This document shows positions 36,258 through 46,716 of a stretch of DNA of 64,000 bases, one piece after another. Every line of letters begins with the position of its first letter. Position 1 is the stretch's first letter. The translations under genes were made by a program, and so were the position numbers. The notes under the pieces are model-generated. The model was not told the DNA's origin, ran no database searches, and worked only from the letters and a program-made list of their open reading frames with translations. Location: positions 1,700,001 through 1,764,000 of the forward strand of contig WAEK01000002.1 in assembly GCA_011634665.1 (NCBI GenBank), read 5' to 3'. The stretch comes from Mortierella sp. BCC40632. Taxonomy: Eukaryota; Mortierellomycota; Mortierellomycetes; Mortierellales; Mortierellaceae.

Positions 36258-37841
36258 CTACTTCCAAAAAATCTTCCATGCAAAGAAACCTGTCACCAAG
36301 GCCGTGAAAAGTGAAGACACAAAGTTGACTTGATGATTGTCCAGAATATCAATTCCTGAGATAGCCTTGACATCATCGCCTTCCTCTGGTGCCTTGTAGG
36401 TGATCATGTTCTTTTTGGTCGAGAAATTCGATTTTTGGACTGTTGCTCCGAGCATAGAATCGAGCTAGATCATTTTTTTTTTTTCCCGCAAAAAAAAAAA
36501 AAAAAAAAAGGAGATATGGTCAGAAGGGCTGTATGGTTTGCAGTAAAAGTGATTCTGGACACCAGATAAAGAAACAAAGAAACAAAAAAAAAAAATTACA
36601 AATCGCGTGATCTTACCAATGATCCAAAGAGACCTGCAGCAGTGCCAGCAAGGGTCACCGAAACCAAAAAGGTGACATCCAACGATTTCGCAAAAGTCAT
36701 GATACCAGTCCAATCCTTTTGTGCCTCAACAAGTTGTTGAACAATCAAACTCAATGCAGAGGTGATGCCGATAAAGAATCCTCCAGCGATCGATGCTCCA
36801 AGTCCCAGTGTAGACACTCCACCGTTCGTGCCTGGAGGAACTCGCTTCAAGGTGGTGATAAGTGTTGGCCAAGACTTGTTCAGGATTCCAAGCTCACTAG
36901 CCCACTGGATGTAAAACAGATGATCGGGATAGCGTCATGGGTTAGAGATACAGAAATGGGGGGGATATTCTTCTTCTCATGGATAGGTTGTATTTTGACA
37001 AAGAGTCATTTGAAATGAAGTGAGGCTTTACCGTGTCTCCATTACAGCATGCATAGTGTCCGATATACGCAAAAAGCAACACACTTGCTCTCCAGTCCTG
37101 CAAGAACAAGCTAACAGGACGAGAAGCCTGATTCCAGTAGAGGTATTGAAACAAAAGGGCAATGACGGTGCCTGTGGCGCCGTTGGAAAAGACTTGGATC
37201 GCATTTCTAGCTCCACCTTCCTGGTGATCCTCCTTGATTTCGAATTAATCGAACAACGATTTTTTTTTTTAAATACCATGGTCACCACCGGAGCAAATTC
37301 CATAGAGTATCAAAGTCAGTGGAAGATACGCAAATGGCAAGTAGAGACTCTGTAATCGCAACAATAGCATCCAGAATCCCTCGCAAAAAAAAAGAGAGAT
37401 AGAAAGAGAAACTGTCCTTCGTTTACCTCGAGCTTCTTCTTTTCTTGAGACTTGAACTACAAATATTTTCATCAACCCAGGCAGATCCATGTCAGTATCA
37501 TTGAAAAGAAAGAAAGAGGTGGTGACCAACCAATCAACCAACCAATCAACCAACCAACCAAAAAAAAAAAAGGATCGTTCATATCAAAAAAACCGTCTTT
37601 TTTTTTTTTTTACCTTGGTCAATCGACTAGACGAAAGGTAAAAAGACAAGAGGACAGCACCGAAAACATAAGGAGTGTTGGTAAATGTACCAAGACCCAC
37701 CAAGGTCGCAGCAGCAGCACCTGAATGAGATAACGATTTCTTGGAAAGACCATGCCGAACCATGAATGCACAGAGCGAGGCAGGGTAGAGCATGCCCACC
37801 AGAGTGAGCCCTGCCGGCGGAGAGAATTGAATCGAGGACAT
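36258..37841 (-). CDS. TMEM19/DUF92 family integral membrane protein
   Basis: Five exons, 37614-37841, 37427-37456, 37032-37232, 36617-36904 and 36258-36464, all in phase, 317 residues (TMEM19 is of similar size). Family signatures: [78 protein letters not shown], and a last TM helix ending [10 protein letters not shown]. Relatives include plant VTE6-type phytyl-phosphate kinases and bacterial DUF92 proteins, so a prenyl-phosphate or lipid-phosphate substrate is possible, but the fungal function is not known. Six or so hydrophobic helices are visible. The exon of only 30 bases encodes [10 protein letters not shown]. The ATG at 37841 ([11 protein letters not shown]) was chosen because the upstream frame is low-complexity. 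The ATG lies 1.1 kb from the end of the next gene. Confidence 0.87.
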
Positions 37842-38408
37842 TAGAGAGTGGATGACACTAATGTGCAAAAGGGGGGGGAGGGGGCCACCGTTGATTCGGA
37901 TGGAGGGAAAGAGAGAGAGAGTGGGAAAAAGTGAGAGATGGAGGCAAAAAAACGTGTGATGAGATAATGAGATAAAAAAAAAAAGAGGATGGGTGAGAGG
38001 GACAGAGCGCGCGTTATCAGAGCAAACACCAGGGGGGAAGAGTACCTCCAAAGGGAGCGAGAGAGAGAAGAGTGGTTTGAACCTCAGCTGGACAAACAAA
38101 CAACAACACACTCTACTGATTTCTACGCGTTTGGATTACTGTGGTTCCATTGCCAGGGCTGATGGACTCTTTCAGAGACCAAGGTTAGTTATTATCATCC
38201 TATCAGTAAGAAGATCGACAAAAGGCACTGATCACGAGTCTCCCCTGCGGCCATCAGTCCAGTCTTTGTAGGTCAGTTGTTTTTCTTTTTCTTCTTCTTC
38301 TTCTTCTTCTATTGACGCGTGTGTGTCTCTTGCCCAGAGTTCAACTCAGCCAGCATATTTGCCATAGTATCGCGGGACATTTGCACATGTGGTCCCCCCT
38401 CCTTCTCC

Positions 38409-38439
<31 letters not shown>

Positions 38440-38648
38440 AAGCAAAGAACACTTTATGATCAGGGGAATCATGGTTGTCAACAAATTTACGGTTAAACGG
38501 GGGGGATAAAAATACAACTCCTAAACTCCTATGTAAAAAAGCTGAAGGAAAAAAAAAAAAAGGTAGCTAGGGTAGCAGTAAAAAAAAAAATAATAAAAAA
38601 TTACTGCTTCCAGCAATGGCATGAGACATTAACAAGAGTGGTTGAGAG

Positions 38649-38680
<32 letters not shown>

Positions 38681-38976
38681 AATAGGAAAAAGTGGTATAT
38701 ATGAAAAAGGATAGTGGTGAAAAGTGGGTGCGTGGAGAAAGAGAATGAGTGAGAGGGGTTGACACACAGATGGATGTCAAATTAAACACTGACATTGATG
38801 AAGGGGGGGGAAGAGACATCAGTCTGTGTGAACAAAAAAAAAAAAATAGTAACTGATAAGAAAACGTTCAAAAGTTGCGAATAGGTGTGGATGGAGGGAA
38901 AAAAAAAATAGTAACTGATAAGAAAACGTTCAAAAGTTGCGAATAGGTGTGGATGGAGGGAAAAAAAAAAAGTCGT
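37842..38976. other. Intergenic region between two minus-strand genes
   Basis: 5' region of the TMEM19-like gene and 3' region of the SH3-ankyrin gene. It includes (TTC)n at about 38289-38310, A runs at 38409-38437 and 38650-38678, and the 62-base tandem duplication listed separately. No gene seen. Confidence 0.65.
38847..38970. repeat. Perfect 62-base tandem duplication
   Basis: The segment starting TAGTAACTGATAAG and ending with GGATGGAGGG plus an A run occurs twice head to tail with a period of 62 bases (38847-38908 and 38909-38970). The copies appear identical apart from the length of the A run, so the duplication is recent. It sits just past the stop codon of the SH3-ankyrin gene, in its 3' UTR. 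Confidence 0.9.
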
Positions 38977-41582
38977 TCACTTGAAAAAATTGGTAATCTT
39001 TTGAATAAGATTCCGGTGCTCTTTGCCATGGCCATGGCCACCTGGACCGTGCATCGACCCATTGTGCCCATGAAGTCCATGCGCATGGATAAACCCATAC
39101 CCTGCACCATGCCCCTGAGGATATCCTCCACCAAACTGATTCAATCCATAGCTGCCTGATCCATAGAGCGTGCCTTCCTTCAATGTTGCCTCGGGTCGTG
39201 AAAGCGTCTGTAGGCAATCATTGTGGCCAAGATCCTTGGCCAATGTCAAGGCTTGGAGGAGCATCTTGGGTGTAATGATGTAGACTGGATTAAGTCCACC
39301 CACCATGTTGGTCATGTTGGCATTCGAGCTTGTGTTGGTAAACGGTCCAATGTGACCATTGCCCGAGAGTGCAGTCAACATGGGTGAGCCCACAACACCA
39401 CTGCTTCCTGCAGAGGTTGGAACAGTGCTCGTCAACGAGTTCTCACGGTGGCTCATATAACTAGCCAACATGGCCGAACTAGGCGACGACTGAGCAGAGG
39501 ATGGTGAAGGAATTGAGGAAGGTGTATTTTGACCATAGGCTCCTGCAAAGGGCCCTGGAACATGACCAGGAATGTTGATGTTTCCACTGCTACCATTGTT
39601 CGTAGTAAACGAGGAAGCAGAAGACTGTTGCATGACTGGGTGTTGCGGCCCAAAGAATGACTGTGACGACTGAGAGGACGATGGTGAAGGAGAAGGAGAT
39701 GACGATGCGGCAGAGAAGCTGGTCGGTGCATAGTAATACTTGAGCAATAGACGCACCAGATGCACCTTGTCTTCGTTGACAGCATCCATCAGTGGATCAC
39801 TGCCATAGGCTGGCATGGGGCTAAATGGGTGAGGAGAAATCTCCGAGATCCCTTGCACGCTCAACCGTTTCTCCTTTCCTGTGACCAGGTACGGGTTTGC
39901 ACCATAGGCCATCAAGATCTCCACCTCGGCCCAGAGCTTCCGCTCGACAGCAATGGAGAGAGGGCTCGACTTTTTATCGTTGGCAAGGCAGTTGACGTCG
40001 GCCTTGCTATCACAAAGCAATTGTACCACCTCCTCTGCTTGCATGTCGCCTTCTGTCATGTTGAGTAATACTGTGTGGAGTACAGAGTACCCACTTTCGT
40101 CATGGACATTTGGATTCGCGCCAACGACCAATAGCTGTTGTGCAGCCTTCCAGTAGTGGCACCGAACTGCTGTGAAGAGAGGGCTGATGGGCGAGCCTTG
40201 TTCCAGATGAATGTCGGGGGCACTCAACAAAAACACAAGACTGGCCTGAGAGAACGAGATAATGGCCAGGTGGAGGAGTGAACTGCCATTGCCGTCGAGG
40301 ATGTTGGGGTCCCCGCCCTGGTTTAGGTATTTTTCTAGAATAGTATCCTTTGCAGGTCGATCCATAAGGGCCTGAATAACCTGTTCTTCCGTGACAGTCC
40401 CTGGATGAGAGGATGAGGTATTGTTTGTGCTCCTTCCACTGACAGAACTAGTAGTGGATTGGATGCTTGTCCGGTTTGGGTTAGCGCCCGAGCGTAGATG
40501 CTCGATGGCCGAGAGCGGGGAGCGATTGGGGACAATGGGTGGTGATACACGGTAGGGTGGCTGTTGGCCTGTGTAAAAAGGAGAAGAGGTTGGGGACCCG
40601 GGCAACTTGACTGTGGAGGCAGAGCTGGTGAGGCTGCTGACGCTGCTGTTATTAGGATAGTGTTGCAGCATGTGTGAGCTTGAGTTTGGATGGCTGTACA
40701 GGGTATTTAAGGTGCTCGCACTGCTGTTACTCTCCTCCCGTTGCCTAGATGCTTTGCTTGGTCCACTGTCCTGAGTTGGGACTTGAGATGGCTGCTGGCC
40801 TGTGGCGGCATTCACATGTCGCTGCTGCTGCTGCTGCTGCTGTTGCTGTTGCTTTGAGGCTGCAGTAGCCTGTTCAATGGCTGCGGCTGTGACGGGCCTT
40901 ACCACTGCGGCGGGAAAGAGACCTGTGGCTAGGACAAGACCCGAAGAATCGATCTGTTCGCCAAGGATCCAGCCATCGTCAAAAAAGTGGACAGCACGCA
41001 CCTGGTTGCCAGGCCGGAGAGCCAGCTCGTCCGAAGAGGCGGGATTGTAGGTCTGGACGACATTGAGCCTGTTGCCAGGCTCAGTTCCGGGAATAGCACC
41101 ACTGCGTGTAGTCACTCTAGTTGGAGGCACGTAGCAGTGGCTCTCCAGAGAGCAGAGTTGCAGTGGGAAGAAACCATGCCTGGCGCTGGTCCGCTTGTCA
41201 GGCTTCATGACAGAGCCCAGACACCAGCAATCGTCAAATTCTCGGCTGACTAGGAGGATGTCGCCCTTGCGAAACGAGAGTTCATCATGGTCTCTGGCTA
41301 TGTAATCCCACCATGCATGATACTGTGCTGTATACTGAAAGGAGGACGGCCTACCACCCACCTTGGAGCTGCTGCTTGTCGCCACCTTGGTCAGTGGCGG
41401 CAAGGGGGGTAGGATGGGTGTAGGGGGTGAAAAGTTGGTTCCCGCTCTTGCGGTGGTATTGGAGTTGACGTTGGTATTGCTTTTGTTGATGCTGTGGCTA
41501 TGACTGCCACTGCCATTGCTGTTGTTATTGCTGCTGCTGCTGCTGCTGCTGCTGCTATTGTTATTATTATTATTATTATTAC

Positions 41583-41613
<31 letters not shown>

Positions 41614-42042
41614 GCCACCGCCAGCGTGGGGTTGAGAAGAGGAGGATTCAGACAAGTTTGTGGAGGATGAGCGGGGCGAGAAGGTAAGAGTCGTAGCATA
41701 GGTCCCATTGGGAATTGTCATTGGGGCAAGGGCCAGGTTTGAAGACGAGCCAAGGGCAGTAGCAGGAGAGGATGGCAATGCCGAGGTGGAGAGATTCTTG
41801 TGGCGAAAGAGTCCGAATGGAGTCGTTTCCTGACTGAGGGGCGAACGGGCGGAAGGTTGAAAGTGGTAGAATGCTGGTATTCCCGTGGTTCCTCCTCCGA
41901 CAGTACTGACACTGGTCCCGCTGCCATTGGTACCATTGTTAATGCCACTACTGGAGCTGGTGGTACTAGAGTTGGAATGGTTCGATCCACCAGTACTGTT
42001 TGGGTTCTGAAGCTTGGGCCGCTGCGTGGTGTTTGGAGTCAT
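38977..42042 (-). CDS. Double-SH3 ankyrin-repeat protein
   Basis: Single-exon gene of 1021 residues. The N-terminal 230 residues are disordered with Asn, Ser and Gly runs (poly-N/S about 144-176). A first SH3-like domain spans about 232-300 (WWDYIARDHDELSFRKGDIL, DDCWCLGSV, HGFFPLQLC) and a second about 322-385 (DELALRPGNQVRAV, DDGWILGEQ, GLFPAAVV). A run of Gln at about 397-410 and a Ser-rich linker follow. Ankyrin repeats span about 560-765 (GNGSSLLHLAIISFSQASLV, PLFTAVRCHYWKAAQQLLV, ANPNVHDESGYSVLHTVLLN, SPLSIAVERKLWAEVEILM). The tail is His/Gly-rich and disordered. This looks like a cytosolic scaffold, possibly of polarity or endocytosis; I recognise no named orthologue. The start is the ATG of MTPNTTQRPKLQ. 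Confidence 0.82.
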
Positions 42043-42486
42043 TGTAAAGGATGGCGGCGCACACACAGAGGCCGTGAAGACGGAGAGCTAAGACCGCTGT
42101 GAGGCGGGAAAAGGGTGGGGTGTGGAGAAGGGCGGCGGCGGCGATGGCGGCGATGGCGGTGGCGGTGGTGGTGGCGACAGCGGCGGGGCGCGAACGAAGC
42201 GGGGAAAAAAAATAAATGGAAATTGAGGGTAGGAAAAGAGAGGATTGGTTAACCAAGGCGAATGGACAGGGACATGGTGGGAAGTGAGAGAAGGAGGATG
42301 AGAATCAAGATTGCAAAAAAGGATTTGCACGATGCAATAAAGGTTGCGTCTCTCTCTCTCACACACTCACTCTCTCTTTCACTATCTCTCTCTCTCTATC
42401 TTTCTTTCACTCTCTCTCCTCTGTGGTCGATGTTGGTGAGATGGCAGGGTTTTCTTGAGTAAGAGAGAGTTAGAGTGAGAGTGAAA

Positions 42487-42494
<8 letters not shown>

Positions 42495-42545
<51 letters not shown>

Positions 42546-42563
42546 TGTGTGTGTGTGTGTGTG
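42495..42563. repeat. Compound (GA)n-(GT)n microsatellite
   Basis: About 48 bases of GA run directly into about 20 bases of GT, about 450 bases upstream of the SH3-ankyrin start codon. Confidence 0.9.
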
Positions 42564-42877
42564 TTGCTGGCTCTGTTGCCTGTGCTTTGGCTCTTGCAGA
42601 ACGCAGCTAATAAGGATTGGAGAGAGAGCGAGAGCGAGAGAGCGAGCGAGCGCGAGAGAGAGAAAGAGAGGGAGAGAGGAAGAGAGAAAAGAGCAAGGAG
42701 GCGATGGATTACAGGATACGCGAGAAAGAGAGAAAGAGAGAGAGAAAGAGAAAGAGAAAGAAAGAAAAAGAGAAAAAGAGAAAAAGAAAAGAGAAAGCTG
42801 GGAACCGGTCAGACGGTCAGACGGTCATTCGTGCAACAGCAATGAGAAGAAGAGAGACGTTGGAATGGGTCAGTCGT

Positions 42878-42914
<37 letters not shown>

Positions 42915-42934
42915 CGGATTGATCACGGCATCCC

Positions 42935-42969
<35 letters not shown>

Positions 42970-43244
42970 CAGACAGATGTTCCCCTTCCTCCTACTCCTC
43001 TCTCTTTCTCTGTCTCTCTCTCTCTGTCTATCTTTTTCTCTATCTTCTCCACTCGAGCACGCGATTGTGGCCGTGTGTTTGGCCGCGGGACAGGCACAGG
43101 GCCAGACGAGACGCTCCACGGGCCGAAGAAAGGGAGTTGTCGAACAGAAGAGAAGAGAAAAGGGGAAGAGAGAAGAGAGTAGCGAACAGTCGTCTTCAGT
43201 CTAATCCAAATGCTAGATGACGGTCAGACGGTCGGACGGTCGGA

Positions 43245-43259
43245 CCATCGGACCGATGG
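43245..43259. promoter_or_regulatory. Perfect interrupted palindrome in the UBA3/SH3-ankyrin promoter region
   Basis: CCATCGG-A-CCGATGG is a perfect 7-1-7 inverted repeat, directly preceded by repeats of CGGTCGGA and CAGACGGT. Such a form can bind a dimeric factor such as a zinc-cluster protein (CGG half-sites are present) or fold into a hairpin. Function is not shown. Confidence 0.35.
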
Positions 43260-43705
43260 GGGGGGGGAGGACGGGGAAAGGGGGCAGGAGAAGAAGGGGG
43301 GAGGGGGGGGACAGGGGGTGAGGAGGAAGGAAGAGGAAGAGGAAGAGGAGGAGGAGACGGAGGAAGATGTTTCGATACTTTTTCACCAGAAACGGAAGCG
43401 GATGATCTATACAAAAATGGATGAGAGTCGAGAAGGGGGGAGGGGGGAGGAGGAGAGATGATGAAATAGGGAAGAAAATCAAGAAATTGTGATGGTGTGA
43501 ATTGGGAAAGTGAGTGAGTGAGTGAGTGATTTTATTTGTGCGAGTCTGCGAGTGAGTGAGGAGAGACATAGAAACGAATGAATTGGTCAGTGCCCGCCTT
43601 ACTCCTTTCCCCTTCCTCCCTTCCTTGGAGGTGTCGAGTTGGCGGGATGGGTTCCCTATATCGGTCTTTCTCACTTTCTCTAGTTCTGCAAGAGCCTGTT
43701 AATCT

Positions 43706-43710
<5 letters not shown>

Positions 43711-43775
<65 letters not shown>
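43711..43775. repeat. Long (CT)n microsatellite
   Basis: About 65 bases of perfect CT, the longest pure run in the window along with the GA run at 14726-14786. It lies about 300 bases upstream of the UBA3 start codon. Confidence 0.9.
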
Positions 43776-43778
<3 letters not shown>

Positions 43779-44078
43779 AAAAGAAAACTCTCTCTCTCTC
43801 CTTCTCTCCTTCTCTCCCTCTCTCCCTCTCTCTTACACACTCTTCTTCTCTCTCACTCGCTTACTCTCTCTTCTTTTCACCCACCGTTTCTCGCCCCTTT
43901 CCCTTCCCCAGGACCGGAGAGAGGTTCCACTCGAACGTGGCTTTGAGGGCCCAGAAGCCTAGCTGAGCAGAGCTTCTTTTTAATTTTCTCGCATTACATG
44001 CGCCTTTTCTTACCCACCCTCGAACAACATTTCTTTCATTTCCTCAGGCATTCGCACACACACACACACACTACTTCC

Positions 44079-46300
44079 ATGCTTGACGACAGCGCAACCG
44101 AAGCCCAGCGCTGGGCTGGGCTCTACAACCTGCTCGACCGTAAAAGTCTGATCCATCCCGAGTACGAGCCAGTCGATGAAGTAATGACACCTCATCACCT
44201 CAATGGCTCGTATTTTTTTTATTTTTTGAACCGCAGCAGCTGGCAGTCGCGCGTTTGGCATGCAACTTATTTCATATTCTCTCATGGACATGACAGATCA
44301 AAGAGTTTGTTAAGGATGCAAAAATTCTCGTTATTGGCGCCGGTGGTCTCGGCTGTGAGATTCTCAAGAACCTGGCTCTCTCGGGCTTTCGCGATATCCA
44401 TGTCATTGATATGGACACGATTGATGTCTCCAACCTGAACCGACAGTTTCTCTTTAGGTAAAAAATACAACTCGCGTAATATCTCTCTCTCTCTCTTTTT
44501 TTTTTTCTGGCGCCGCCATTCGTACTCTTTGCTTGATGATTTACATTACTCAGCTTCATATCTTTTCTTTCTGACGCGTTCACTCTGTCCCCGATAGACG
44601 GGCTGATGTCGGAAAGCCTAAAGCGGTTACTGCGGCAGCTTTCATCAACAAACGCGTCCAAGGTGTAAATGTCACTCCGTAAGTCTCCAGTTCTAGAGAA
44701 AAAGCAACAAGCAACACTTTAACAAAAAAGCAAACAAAAAACAAAAAACAAAAAACAAAAAAAAAAAAGAAAAAAGAAAAGAAAAAGGCGTTCACAGACC
44801 CAACATTCGATCCGCCATGCTAACAAAACAAGCTTCTTTACTTGGGTGGTAGCCATTACTGCAAGATTCAGGACAAGGACGAGGATTTCTACAGCGAGTT
44901 TGCCCTAATCATCTGTGGCCTGGATTCTATTGAGGCGAGACGTTGGATCAACGCCACACTCATTGGTATGCTGGACCCCGAGAATCCGGACACACTCAAG
45001 CCCTTGATCGATGGTGGCACGGAAGGTTAGAGACGAAAAACTTTTTTTTTTTTTTTTTTTTTTTTCCTAGTGGATCCACGCCATGGAGACCATGGACCCT
45101 ACTGAATCCGATAGTAATACCTTTCTTACTTTCATCGGCTAGGATTCAAGGGTCAGGCGCGTGTTATTCTACCAGGAATCTCCTCTTGCTACGAATGCTC
45201 GATGGATATGCTCAGCAAACAAACAGGATTTCCTCTCTGCACGATTGCCAATACCCCTCGCTTGCCTGAGCACTGTGTCGAGTGGGCATCGGTCCTTGAG
45301 TGGCCCAATAAACACGGAGGTAATGTGGTCTCTTGTTTGTTCTAGACGTTGCCACGTCTCATTCGAATATGAGCGATTGCGGAGAATCTATTCCAGCAGA
45401 CTAACATGACTAAATGGTTGGTCATTGCTTTCTAACCCCTCGCCCCCCTCTCTTTCCCATTACCCTGGAGTAGAGCGCAAGTTTGATACCGACGATCCAA
45501 ATGATATCAAGTGGCTCTATGAGACAGCACTCGCTCGTGCCAAACAATTCAACATTCAAGGAGTTACCTATAGTTTGACGCAAGGAGTTGTTAAAAACAT
45601 TATCCCAGCCATCGCCTCCACAAATGCCATTATTGCTGGTAAGATGCATCGATACGCTAGTGTGAAACATTTTTTTTTTTTTTTTTTTTATTGCTCTGCT
45701 GCATTTCTTTTCTTCTTTTTTTCCTTCTCTCAAGTTAACACAGAAAGAGTACATCTCTCATAGCATCTTGCTGTAATGAGGCCCTCAAGATTGCAACCAC
45801 ATGTGCAAAGATGCTGGATAACTACATGATGTACACTGGCAGCGACAGCGTCTATACCTACACTTTCCAGCACCAAAAGAAAGACGACTGTCCAGTGTGT
45901 GGTCAGTCCGAAACAAAGATGGAGTTTAGTGGGTCGAAGACTCTAGAAGATTTCATCGATTTCCTCAAGGAAAAGCCTGATGTGTATGTAAAAAAGCATC
46001 GGAGATTCGGGCCGCACAAATGTCTTTTAATGAAGGGGAGAACGAACAAAGGAACAAATGTACTCTGGATGTCAGTCTAACTTGGTTCCACCCTCATGAT
46101 CTTTTTGTAGTCAACTGAAGAAACCCAGCTTTGGAGTCTCAGGAAAACCGTTGTACATGCAGGCTCCCAAGGCACTGGAAGAGGCGTTGAGACCCAACCT
46201 GGAGAGGAAACTCGTGGACCTGATTTCCAGCGGAGATGTGATTACAGTGACAGATACGACACTGCCCTTCAGTCTTCAGATCCAGCTTACACTCTACTAA
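44079..46300 (+). CDS. UBA3: NEDD8-activating enzyme E1 catalytic subunit
   Basis: Adenylates NEDD8/Rub1 and passes it as a thioester to the E2 Ubc12, with Ula1/APPBP1 as partner. Eight exons: 44079-44180, 44297-44457, 44598-44678, 44853-45025, 45143-45319, 45474-45638, 45764-45983, 46111-46300; phases agree, 422 residues. Seen: the nucleotide-binding [37 protein letters not shown] with the adenylation Arg/Asp residues, [14 protein letters not shown], the first zinc pair in SCYECSMDM, the active-site Cys in [42 protein letters not shown], the second zinc pair in CPVCG, and a C-terminal ubiquitin-fold domain (about 350-422). [13 protein letters not shown] separates it from UBA2 (SUMO). AOS1 follows in tandem. 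The start is the first ATG after the CT/AC-rich leader. Confidence 0.95.
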
Positions 46301-46716
46301 GCAGTGCGTCATTTGTTTGGCAGAAGATGCTGCGATTCTGTCAAGGATTCTGAGATCCAGGGGATTATTTGCAGCCAAAAAGAGAGGCGTTTGCTTGTCT
46401 AGCTAGAATCGCGTCCTTTGTAATCTCTAGGGCTTTTTACCTGGTGCTTCAGTAGCTAAAATAAACCTTGTCCCTGGGATGTGGCGAGAATAGGAGTGAC
46501 TGTCCGGGTAAAAAGGGTGAGGATGAGTGGGGGAAGCCAAACTCGAATTAAACAGAGCCTCTTTCTTTCTTTCTTTCTCTCTTTCTCTCTTTTGTATTTC
46601 CCATTCTGCATCTTTTGTCAAATCATCCTCACCAGCATCCTTCCAGGATTGAGATTGGACCAATTGAGAATTTCAAGAGACACAAAGAAAAAAAAAAAAA
46701 AAAAACAAAGACAAGG
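46301..46716 (+). other. UBA3-AOS1 spacer
   Basis: 416 bases that must hold the UBA3 3' end and the AOS1 promoter. There is a short TTTC/CTTT pyrimidine run at about 46558-46592 and an A run at 46688-46706 just before the AOS1 start. No gene seen. Confidence 0.6.

Larger units (their letters stand above)
42043..44078. other. 2-kb divergent promoter region with microsatellites and palindrome
   Basis: Between the SH3-ankyrin gene (-) and UBA3 (+). It holds GGC/GGT repeats at 42130-42185, a (GA)n-(GT)n compound run at 42495-42563, an AC run at 42877-42911, an A run at 42938-42965, repeated CAGACGGT units near 42810-42826 and 43219-43240, a perfect interrupted palindrome at 43245-43259, and a long (CT)n run at about 43711-43775. 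No gene seen; the frames here are repeat artefacts. Confidence 0.65.

Noticed and set aside
41391..41708. Poly-Thr/Ile/Ala frame inside the SH3-ankyrin gene
   Set aside because: Alternative frame of the Asn/Ser codon repeats.
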